The notes under the pieces: model-generated
What the model saw: only the letters and a program-made list of their open reading frames with translations
Database searches by the model: none
What the model was told of the DNA's origin: nothing
Shown here: positions 38,240 through 45,049 of the stretch, one piece after another
Layout: the number at the start of each line of letters is the position of its first letter
Position numbering within the stretch: position 1 is the first letter of the stretch
Source of the DNA: a virus
Strand: one strand, 5' to 3'
DNA: 45,049 nucleotides
IMG/VR virus record: IMGVR_UViG_3300027659_000061
Span: 1 to 45,049 of that record
Position numbers and translations under genes: made by a program

Positions 38240-40213
38240 TTACGGGTTCACAATAGGCAATGCGTTGAGTGCATCATTGATTTTTGCCTTGGTCTGCCCG
38301 GCTTTTTTCATCTTGATGATCTGCACTAGGCCTGTTGCTATTGGTGCCGGCACGCCGGTAAGCATTCCAGCAAGAGCCGATTCACCCATTGCCGCCAGGA
38401 TGGTGCCCGCAGTGCCAGATGAGTTGATTAGCGTCCCAGGAGGAACCGTGTTGACATAGCGTACCACATCGTTTAGGTCTCGGACAACCTGGGCTTGCTT
38501 TTTGCCCAGCACAATGTCAAGCCTGCCATTTGCGTCAAGTGTCCTGACGGCCTGGTGCAACTTTGCCGGGGACACAATGGGCATGTCATTGGAGCCCATG
38601 CCCATGTTCTTGGTGGCCTCGTCCTTCAAGTATTTAATGGCCGCGCCTTGAAGCTCGCTCCACGCCTGGGCGCCGTTGGCCCTGATCTCTGCAGCATTCG
38701 GGGCGTTGCGCCCGCCAGTCAAGAGTGTGCGCTTTAGCCTGGTAATGTCTGCTGGCGAGCCATTGATGATCGAGGTCTGCAAAATCCTATCAGTTGCTAC
38801 CAGCGGATCGGCCATGCCAGCCCTGTTGAGCAAGAGCCGGCCAATGATTGCACGATCTTCGTATTTCTCGGATTGATTTCGGCGAAGAGCGCGGGCCTTC
38901 TTAAACATAGGGCCAGATGCTGGGTCGGTGTGGGCGTCTACCATCTTTTTGATGATGGTCTCTTCCCGAATGCCAACTGCGTCATCGTATTTAGCAAGGC
39001 CGCTCATTTCTTTGCGGAAATCCTCCAGCAAGCCAACAGTTGCAGGGCGAGCTACAAGACCGCCTTCCTCGTCCAATTGCGCAAGACCCATCTTTACAAG
39101 ATAGGATTTTGCAGCGTCTGGAACGGCCGAAGACGGAATGCCAGACACCCTAGAGTTCAAGTATCCGATCAAAGAATTCTGAATTTGATTTTCACCCGTG
39201 CCAATGGTGACTGTTTCGGTAAGGTTTACCGGGTTTGCTGCCTCTGGTGCTTTTCTGGCTGCGTTGTATGCCGTGCGTACTTGTGTTTTTGACGCATCCA
39301 GCCCTTCGTTCAGTGATTTGAGAACAGCGTTGCCGGTTGCTGTCGGCCCCATCTCGGCGGCAACTGCGCCGGTGGCGTCCACCAGTGCGTCAAAGTTTTG
39401 CAGCGCCTGCAGGTTATTTTCTTCTGCCCGCTGGCGCAACGGGGCGCCGGCCTCGGCTTTCATTTGCTCTTTTTCAAACGCCAGCTGTGTGGCCTCTCTG
39501 GCCGCTGCGCCTCTAGTCAGCGTGACAGGAACTGGCAGCCCTTCGGCGGTTGCAACGCGCTGGATCGCCGCCGGTGTTGCCGCCGCGCCAACGGATCCAG
39601 GCCGGAGTGGCGTTGATGGAGTGACTACTCCTCTGACTGCGCTGATGGCCTGCTGTACCGGCTGCACAACCCCTGTTCTTGCGGCCTGGACGGCGGCAGC
39701 GCCAGTTCTCTGAGCCGTTGCTTGCGCAATTGGTGCTGCTGCCTGCGTGGCTCGCTGCAGCATGGCCATTTGCGGAAGCATGCCGGTGAGCGGGATTGCT
39801 TCTTTCAGTACGTCACCAGTAGCCTGCACCATCTCCCGACCGGCCTGCGTCCTTGGAGCATATGTGAGCGCTTCGGCGCCTTTGGCGGCGGCCTGCTCGA
39901 CCATATTTGCGGCCTCTGGCGTGCCGAAGTTGCCAGATAGAATTTGCTGCGCAAGACCAAGTGCCGTCCCTCCGATAGCGCCAACAGTGCCGCCAATTGC
40001 GCCAGTGCCAAGTGTTGTGGCGGTCTCTAGTGCGCCGAGCGCTTTTTCAGCTATGCCAGGCGCTTCAACAGCCGTTGGGGCAGCGGGAGTTGCGGCCCTG
40101 CCCTCGTCAGACTTAGCCTGCTGATAGGCCTGCACGACGGTGTTGTAATCTGGCGTGCCTCGCTTGGAGACGTTGGAAACAATCCACGCGGCGTATTCGT
40201 CAGCGGTAGCCAT
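38240..40213 (-). CDS. Ejection protein, gp16-like position (copy B)
   Basis: This is the counterpart of 2171-4144, with the same 657 residues, the same ADEYAAWIVSNV start and the same Gly-rich hydrophobic stretch. I count roughly 20 substitutions, several in the linker at residues 42-56 (for example TATEEPG against TAVEAPG). The gene is intact and again overlaps the upstream stop by one base. The strong protein conservation despite many silent changes shows that both versions are under selection. Confidence 0.7.
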   Translation of the reverse strand: MATADEYAAWIVSNVSKRGTPDYNTVVQAYQQAKSDEGRAATPAAPTAVEAPGIAEKALGALETATTLGTGAIGGTVGAIGGTALGLAQQILSGNFGTPEAANMVEQAAAKGAEALTYAPRTQAGREMVQATGDVLKEAIPLTGMLPQMAMLQRATQAAAPIAQATAQRTGAAAVQAARTGVVQPVQQAISAVRGVVTPSTPLRPGSVGAAATPAAIQRVATAEGLPVPVTLTRGAAAREATQLAFEKEQMKAEAGAPLRQRAEENNLQALQNFDALVDATGAVAAEMGPTATGNAVLKSLNEGLDASKTQVRTAYNAARKAPEAANPVNLTETVTIGTGENQIQNSLIGYLNSRVSGIPSSAVPDAAKSYLVKMGLAQLDEEGGLVARPATVGLLEDFRKEMSGLAKYDDAVGIREETIIKKMVDAHTDPASGPMFKKARALRRNQSEKYEDRAIIGRLLLNRAGMADPLVATDRILQTSIINGSPADITRLKRTLLTGGRNAPNAAEIRANGAQAWSELQGAAIKYLKDEATKNMGMGSNDMPIVSPAKLHQAVRTLDANGRLDIVLGKKQAQVVRDLNDVVRYVNTVPPGTLINSSGTAGTILAAMGESALAGMLTGVPAPIATGLVQIIKMKKAGQTKAKINDALNALPIVNP

Positions 40214-41784
40214 TAGCTGCCCCCACGAATGATTGCATCAGCCTGGCTCCTGATGCTGGTTGTTGGGGCGGCAGCCGGCTGTCCAGCGACTGGGATTTGC
40301 CCTCTATTTGCCGCTGCAACTTCTGCCGGCGTGCCTGTTGGGATTTGAGCCTGCGGGTTTTGATACCGCTTCGCAATTTCACTTGATACGCGAACGGTGA
40401 AGTCTGCGAATGTTTCGCCGGCCTTTGCCGAAAGATCGCCAGCAATGAACGCACTTGGCGCCCTGCCGAGCGAGCCCTTGTTTTGTGACATCCAGTCAAC
40501 TTTTGCGCTTTGCACCGATGCGTCCAAGTCTTGCATTTTCGCCATGCCGCGCAAGAACGAAGATATGACCTTGGGGTCGGAGGTGTCGGACGGGAACCCG
40601 GATAGCACCATCTGAATATCTTTATCGGTTGCCGGCCCTGGCGGCAGACTCTGGACAGCCGCCGTATTGCGTAGGCGTGTAAATTCTTGGCGCAATTCAC
40701 TGACTGCGCCTTGACTGCCTGTAGATTTTTTAAGCCATTCATTGAATGAGCCCAGACTGCCCCAAGACGTGCCAATATCATTAATGCGATTGGACAGTGA
40801 ATTGAACTGCTCCGCTTGTTGCTTGGATGTGGAGGCAGCAATTGCGGCTTTGTTTATTTCAACTTTTGCGGCGTCTGGAATAGCAACAGCAAGATCGGCA
40901 ATCTTGGCAAGTGTAAGATTAACATTTGCCTGCGTAGTTGCTTGATCTAATTTAAGTTTTGCAACTCTGTCATTTATTTGAGACTGAAGATTTTTTACAT
41001 TCCAATTTTCAGTGGTTATTTTTGACTGATTGAGCTGATCTGCAAACTTTGCATTTGATGCCGCCAAAAGTGCATCTGATTTGTCTTTTGACAACTTAAA
41101 CGCTGCCAATGGCCTAGCAAATTCAGCGACAACGCCTGCGGCCAGTGCGTCCTCTTCCGCCTTTGCGGCGGCTGCTTCAGCTTCTCGTAGTTTTGCTGGC
41201 GCTTGGGCCTCCAGCCTGCCGGTAGACAATGTCCTGTCAACGTTCTCTAGAATTTCTTTGCCGCCAGGCATCATGGCCATCATGATGCCAATTGTATTTT
41301 GCGCGCCAGTTGGGTTTATGCCAATCAGCTTCAGGTATGTTTCTGTAGCCTTTGCCTTTGGCTCATTGCCACTGTTTCTGTGTGCATCAATTTGATCCTG
41401 CAGCAACTGTGCTGCAATTTCAGGTTGTCCCGCTTTGAGCGCTGAATATACTTGCCCTGCCTGTGACAATGTATTTTGATTCTGAACGGTTGTCATCTCC
41501 CCGGCAATTTTCAATATATTGTCGGCTTGATCTTTTGGCAGCAGGAAAGATGCTTGAGTAAGATCGCTGGCTGTTGCATTTTTGTCCGCAAGCAGTGCTT
41601 GGACTTTTGCTTGAGCATCCATTGCATTCTTGCGAGCCGTCTCTTTTGCTTGGGCCTCTGCTTGCTTGGCCTGCACCTCTGCACCAGCAGCACCAAGTTT
41701 GAACCCGCCCAGTGCCGCCTCAAATGGGCTCTGCACGTCTATTGCGTAATTCATCGGCGGTTGGAATGGATTGATGCCTGCCAT
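40213..41784 (-). CDS. Ejection protein, gp20-like position (copy B)
   Basis: This is the counterpart of 4144-5715, with 523 residues and no indels. The N-terminal 185 and C-terminal 200 residues are close to copy A, while residues about 190-300 differ often (for example PAKLREAEAAAAKAEEDALA against PAELDQAIAAAAKAKADALT) and keep the coiled-coil character. This points to a variable middle segment. Confidence 0.65.
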   Translation of the reverse strand: MAGINPFQPPMNYAIDVQSPFEAALGGFKLGAAGAEVQAKQAEAQAKETARKNAMDAQAKVQALLADKNATASDLTQASFLLPKDQADNILKIAGEMTTVQNQNTLSQAGQVYSALKAGQPEIAAQLLQDQIDAHRNSGNEPKAKATETYLKLIGINPTGAQNTIGIMMAMMPGGKEILENVDRTLSTGRLEAQAPAKLREAEAAAAKAEEDALAAGVVAEFARPLAAFKLSKDKSDALLAASNAKFADQLNQSKITTENWNVKNLQSQINDRVAKLKLDQATTQANVNLTLAKIADLAVAIPDAAKVEINKAAIAASTSKQQAEQFNSLSNRINDIGTSWGSLGSFNEWLKKSTGSQGAVSELRQEFTRLRNTAAVQSLPPGPATDKDIQMVLSGFPSDTSDPKVISSFLRGMAKMQDLDASVQSAKVDWMSQNKGSLGRAPSAFIAGDLSAKAGETFADFTVRVSSEIAKRYQNPQAQIPTGTPAEVAAANRGQIPVAGQPAAAPTTSIRSQADAIIRGGS

Positions 41785-41794
41785 TTTTTATCCT

Positions 41795-42439
41795 TTAGAA
41801 CCCAAAACCTGGCTTTTTGCCAGCGCCGATTTGAGCGCCGACAAACTGGCCCGGCAAGTTGAACAGTTGCCCATAGGCCTTGGCCTCGCCAAGGATACCG
41901 CCAGCCTCTGCGGAGCCTTGCTGTCCGAGCAGGTTGGCAATGTTGGTGCCAGTCTCCATGCCGGCTGCCCCAACGCCAGCGGCGGAGGCCTGGCCCAGGT
42001 TTGTCATGCCGCCGAGTCGTCCGTACTGCTGCTCAATCAGGTTGGACAGGAGTTGCGGCCTGAACTGACCTAGTGCGCCCTGCAGATTACCGCCGCGCAA
42101 CCCGCCGGTGGCCGATGCCTGCTGTAGCAGCGCGTTTTCGCCCTGCGCAGCCAGGGCCTTGAACGTCTCGCCACCGGTGAGCCTGGCAATAGCGGCCTGC
42201 TCTGCTTCCGGCCCTCTGAGGCCTAGCAATGTCTGCTGCTGCTCCAGTGCCGGAATGCCCGCCTCGGTGTACGGCTGCAGGAGTTTGCGCATCTCGTCAA
42301 ACTGGCGGCGCTGCTCCTCAATGCCCGCCTGAGATTTGGCGCCTTGAGCGGCGGCAGCGTCACCGGCTGCGCTAGCCTGCATCGAGCTACCGACCAGCTG
42401 GCTCCCCGCCACAATCATTCCGGTTACTGGATCAGGCAT
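41795..42439 (-). CDS. Ejection protein, gp7-like position (copy B)
   Basis: This is the counterpart of 5726-6370, with 214 residues. It keeps the hydrophobic start (GMIVAGSQLVGSSMQ) and the GAGKKPGFGF end. Differences are scattered and conservative. The start again lies eight bases inside the upstream gene. Confidence 0.65.
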   Translation of the reverse strand: MPDPVTGMIVAGSQLVGSSMQASAAGDAAAAQGAKSQAGIEEQRRQFDEMRKLLQPYTEAGIPALEQQQTLLGLRGPEAEQAAIARLTGGETFKALAAQGENALLQQASATGGLRGGNLQGALGQFRPQLLSNLIEQQYGRLGGMTNLGQASAAGVGAAGMETGTNIANLLGQQGSAEAGGILGEAKAYGQLFNLPGQFVGAQIGAGKKPGFGF

Positions 42440-42881
42440 TGCCGAACTCCTTCATGTAATCTTCAAATTTCTCGCCGTACAGGTTCATGACAAGATGTGC
42501 GTTTTTGGTTGCGAAGCCCGAGCCATGCGATAGCGTAACAGCCATCAGGATCAGATCATAGTACCCGGCTCGCCAGATGAAGGATTTTGCATCCGCATGC
42601 CCGCTGCGCTCGGCGCTGTCTGATGCCTGCCACTTCAGGACCGAGACCGCAAGCATTGGCACCAGGTGGTGCGAGTTGGCGGCAAAGAATTGGTTTTGCG
42701 GCATGCCTACGAAAACGTTCCAGATGGTGGCGTTCAGGTCTTTGCGCTTGACCGCATCGCCGTCTGCAATGTCATCAAAGACCTGAATGGCGTCATAGAC
42801 CATCACCAGCCACTCGATGGCTGGCTCGGGCAAAAGAAAAACCTTGCGCAGGTTTTCTATGAGCCATTCAAGGTTAGTCAC
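42432..42881 (-). CDS. Virion-block protein with DDIAD motif (copy B)
   Basis: This is the counterpart of 6363-6812. A one-base insertion just upstream opens a longer frame from a TTG at 42890, but the GTG at 42881 is the start shared by both strains and is preferred. The acidic motif is kept as DDIAD, and the WRAGYYDLIL segment is unchanged. The function is unknown. Confidence 0.68.
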   Translation of the reverse strand: MTNLEWLIENLRKVFLLPEPAIEWLVMVYDAIQVFDDIADGDAVKRKDLNATIWNVFVGMPQNQFFAANSHHLVPMLAVSVLKWQASDSAERSGHADAKSFIWRAGYYDLILMAVTLSHGSGFATKNAHLVMNLYGEKFEDYMKEFGNA

Positions 42882-42886
42882 AACGT

Positions 42887-43288
42887 TCAATCTTCCATCT
42901 CAAATTCACGCTCTTCCCAGGCCTGGCAGACGCGCAGATCGTGGCAGATGAACTCAAACTTGTTGCAGTAGCCTCGGAACCCGGCCTCGGTGTCCCAGTC
43001 GTTGCGAGGGATGCGCTCCATTTTAGCCTGCGTCATGGTGCTGTTGTCGTAGTACTCGCAGTTCGAGCACCGGCGGCGCCGAGCCTCCTTCTCGTCCACC
43101 TGCATCGCCTTGCCAACAGCGACCCAGAAGACCTTGTTGGCTGTTGGCTCGTTGGATGGGTTCTCAGGGCCAAGCATCCAGTCCTCGATGACGGTATCGG
43201 TGTTCTTCTTGTTCTCGGCTGTAGTGATGAACTCCTCGCCCATCGGCAGGCCTGCGAAGCCCTGGGGGATGACCATAAATTCCTTCAT
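42887..43288 (-). CDS. Cysteine-cluster protein (copy B)
   Basis: This is the counterpart of 6817-7218, with 133 residues from MKEFMVIPQGF. All five cysteines of the C-terminal group are kept, with few changes around them (DTEAGFRGYC against DTGAGFRGYC). The ribosome site is slightly changed to CTGAAGGAGCCC but remains good. Confidence 0.72.
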   Translation of the reverse strand: MKEFMVIPQGFAGLPMGEEFITTAENKKNTDTVIEDWMLGPENPSNEPTANKVFWVAVGKAMQVDEKEARRRRCSNCEYYDNSTMTQAKMERIPRNDWDTEAGFRGYCNKFEFICHDLRVCQAWEEREFEMED

Positions 43289-43302
43289 GCTGTTGGGCTC
43301 CT

Positions 43303-43638
43303 TCAGGTAATTTCGCGGCCTGACACGCGCAGCGTGAGCGCCGTGGCGTTGCTGGCAATCGTGCTGATAAATGCACCGGCGTCGAGCTCTTGGCCGACCA
43401 GCTCTGGGCACAGGTAGGTCTCGCCTGGCACCACGGCTCGGTCATCAATAATCAGGTTGGCATTGCCTGCGCTGCCGCCGGACTGCACCAGATTGACGCT
43501 AAATGTTCGGTTCGCCGTGTCGGTGTTGGTCACCGTGGCCTTGTCGATCAGCGCCTTGACAGAGTTTGCCGTGTACTGCGTTGTTTGCAAGGCCTCCATC
43601 TGCTTGGGGGCCACTAGGGTTTTGACAATTACGGTCAT
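43303..43638 (-). CDS. Small beta-rich structural protein (copy B)
   Basis: This is the counterpart of 7233-7568, with 111 residues and only a few substitutions (for example NTDTANRTF against NTDTVNRTF). It overlaps the needle-like gene by four bases in the same way. Confidence 0.7.
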   Translation of the reverse strand: MTVIVKTLVAPKQMEALQTTQYTANSVKALIDKATVTNTDTANRTFSVNLVQSGGSAGNANLIIDDRAVVPGETYLCPELVGQELDAGAFISTIASNATALTLRVSGREIT

Positions 43639-44432
43639 TGGACACCTTCGATGTTGTTGTTGACTGTAAGAATTATGGACGGGATGCCGGGGTGCGGTGC
43701 CGCAGCAGGGAATGTCTTCAGCTCAACACTCAAGTCAGTGACCGAGAACATTAGCTCAACATAATCGCTGGCCTTGAGGTCAAAAAAGTAATTCAGCGAT
43801 GAGAAAATCTCAGCATTGTTGCCTTGAATTGTTATTCTGCTGCCGCTGTTTGCCACGTCAACGCCATTTAGGCGGAACCAGAAGTCAAAAACCGCTGTGC
43901 CGCCACTTGTTTTGTCTATCTGAAACGAGGTGTCAAAGTTGTAGATGCCCTCGCTGTCCACAATGATGCGCGAGGTGGGCGAGCCGATATACACGCCATT
44001 GCTCAGGTCGGTGCTGTTGAACGTGATCGCCGTGGCCGTGTTGATGACTGTGGCTGTTTGCGTGGTGGTGTCGTAGAACGATCCGTACCGCGAGCGCTTG
44101 AATTCTCTAGCCGGCGGCGTCATTTGCAGCCCTTCGACCGAGGCCGTCAGGCTCCCGAGCATGGCCATGGCTTGATTGGCTTTGTTCTCGGCCAGCGCGG
44201 CATTGATGGCTGATTCTTGCGCCAGTGAGGAAATCATGGACAGCGCTTGCACGGCGGTGGTTTGAGCAATGCCGGCGGCAATGTTGACCTCCAGCACGCC
44301 GTCAGGCCCGATAGCATCAACAACCGCAAACAGCAGCTCAAACTGTCTGATCTGCTGCTGGTCAGTCAAAAACTGCGCGAGCTGATCCCGCGTCAGATTG
44401 AGCTTCCGGGAGTTCGGCGCAGTGGTTGCCAT
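43635..44432 (-). CDS. Probable tail needle (copy B)
   Basis: This is the counterpart of 7565-8362, with 265 residues. The helical N-terminal part is nearly unchanged. More of the roughly ten differences fall in the C-terminal beta domain (for example SGSRITIQGNN against SASRIRIQGNN, and VELKTFPAA against VEVTAFPAA). That fits an exposed tip. Confidence 0.6.
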   Translation of the reverse strand: MATTAPNSRKLNLTRDQLAQFLTDQQQIRQFELLFAVVDAIGPDGVLEVNIAAGIAQTTAVQALSMISSLAQESAINAALAENKANQAMAMLGSLTASVEGLQMTPPAREFKRSRYGSFYDTTTQTATVINTATAITFNSTDLSNGVYIGSPTSRIIVDSEGIYNFDTSFQIDKTSGGTAVFDFWFRLNGVDVANSGSRITIQGNNAEIFSSLNYFFDLKASDYVELMFSVTDLSVELKTFPAAAPHPGIPSIILTVNNNIEGVQ

Positions 44433-44435
44433 GGA

Positions 44436-45049
44436 TTAGAACGCCAGCGCTTCTAGCTGGGCCTCTAGCCTGGCAAATGACACGTGGGCGCTACTGTCGC
44501 CTCTGAATCGCTGGATGCGCCAGTTGCGCATGTGGCCCTGCTGGAACCATGCCAGGCGCTTCTTGGTGTCGCCTGCTGTGCCGACTGAGATGAACCTGTC
44601 CTGGCTCCATGATCTGCCGTCTACCGAGTAGCTGGTGCTGATCTGCGGGTTGCCTAGTGCCGCTGAATTCGGAACAGCGAGCTCGAGCAGGATGTATTCG
44701 CCATTCTCTTGCAGCAAAAAGAACCCGTTTTCTTGAAGCAGGCCGTTGACCACCTGCGTCACTACCGCAACGCTTCCGGTGAGCGCCACCAGTTCTAGCT
44801 TGTTGAAGATGGCGCCGTTGCTCTCGTTGTAGACGATGAGCGTGCCGAATTCCCAGCGCACTAGTTCGCCCCAATGGTAGCCGGTGTCCTGCACAAGATA
44901 CCCGATGGCGCTGGACTGCGGATCGCCGACCAGCCACTTGTTGTAGCACCAGACGATGTTCCTGGCCCGGTACTGCGCAATTCCGGTGGTGGTGCTGGCC
45001 AGAACAAACCAGACCTGCTCTTGCAATGCTTGCGATGCAGATGCGTCGT
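44436..45049 (-). CDS. gp10-like protein, C-terminal part (copy B, cut by window end)
   Basis: This is the counterpart of 8367-8980, the last 204 codons of the gp10-like gene. The frame is open up to the window edge, and the sequence shortly before ALQEQVWFVLA is read through, so the apparent start inside it is not real. The double LLQENG unit is present. It is truncated only by the end of the sequence. Confidence 0.8.
   Translation of the reverse strand, partial: DASASQALQEQVWFVLASTTTGIAQYRARNIVWCYNKWLVGDPQSSAIGYLVQDTGYHWGELVRWEFGTLIVYNESNGAIFNKLELVALTGSVAVVTQVVNGLLQENGFFLLQENGEYILLELAVPNSAALGNPQISTSYSVDGRSWSQDRFISVGTAGDTKKRLAWFQQGHMRNWRIQRFRGDSSAHVSFARLEAQLEALAF

Larger units (their letters stand above)
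37951..45049. repeat. Strain-variant block, copy B
   Basis: This is the counterpart of 1882-8980. It begins at GCTATATAC, just after the coding part for the conserved tailspike N-terminus, and runs to the window end in perfect gene order. Substitutions are spread along it and largely silent. Protein lengths are unchanged in all complete genes. Confidence 0.9.

Noticed and set aside
42882-42890. TTG at 42890 as start of the DDIAD protein
   Set aside because: It exists only because of a one-base insertion in strain B; the GTG at 42881 is shared by both strains and follows the upstream stop.
35623-45049. A true tandem duplication giving a phage with two tailspikes and two ejection sets
   Set aside because: The copies are too diverged for a recent event, the junction is an exact 127-bp k-mer-like identity, and a doubled ejection/needle block has no precedent that I know. 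A strain-mixed contig explains all of it.
1-45049. tRNA, rRNA, insertion sequences and transposases
   Set aside because: I saw no cloverleaf, ribosomal RNA segment, transposase motif or terminal inverted repeats by reading; a tRNA scan could still find a degenerate one.

Overview
The window is almost entirely a tailed-phage genome with a P22-like (podovirus) virion plan. Read along the minus strand, the order is small terminase, large terminase, portal, scaffold, coat, gp4-like tail adaptor, gp10-like plug, needle-like protein, three ejection-protein candidates and a tailspike. This is the P22 order 3-2-1-8-5-4-10-26-14-7-20-16-9, and the protein lengths are close to P22's. A P22-type tail machine and a T4-type lysozyme without a signal peptide point to a Gram-negative host. 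The sequence looks like an environmental phage, and I cannot name the host. I see no integrase, attachment site, CI-type repressor, tRNA, rRNA, CRISPR array or phage RNA or DNA polymerase.

Layout: (i) 1-20133, minus: virion and packaging genes, starting at the top of the arm with a ParB-like/DNA-methyltransferase fusion and the terminases. (ii) 20134-20349: non-coding, with nine GTACCC/GGGTAC sites and two hairpins, a candidate replication origin or operator region. (iii) 20350-22468, minus: Toprim-primase/helicase and a small HTH protein. (iv) 22469-22595: divergent control region. (v) 22596-32452, plus: a recombination cassette (Sak4-like ATPase, DUF669 SSB, Cas4-like exonuclease), a cytosine methyltransferase that shares its DNA with a second long frame, an SF2 helicase, a VRR-NUC nuclease, many tiny overlapping genes, then lysozyme and holin. 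(vi) 32447-35604, minus: membrane proteins, a LamG-type protein and a fibre-like protein. (vii) 35623-45049, minus: a second, diverged version of the block at 130-8980, cut off by the window end.

Bases 1-127 are identical to 35519-35645, and the identity stops exactly at 127 bp. Beyond it the same gene block recurs with many mostly silent differences and a completely different tailspike body. I read this as a circular or circularly permuted genome of about 35.5 kb, assembled once around and then continued into a co-occurring strain. A true 9.5-kb duplication is less likely. On a circle the phage has only two transcription arms, diverging at about 22.5 kb and converging at about 32.45 kb.

The most interesting points are: the overlap of Dcm with a second conserved-looking protein in the +1 frame (25762-26628), which also contains a G9 run; the strain-to-strain exchange of a beta-helix tailspike for an SGNH-esterase tailspike on a shared 91-residue head-binding domain; the GTACCC cluster next to the primase-helicase; and several unassigned virion-block proteins with distinctive motifs.
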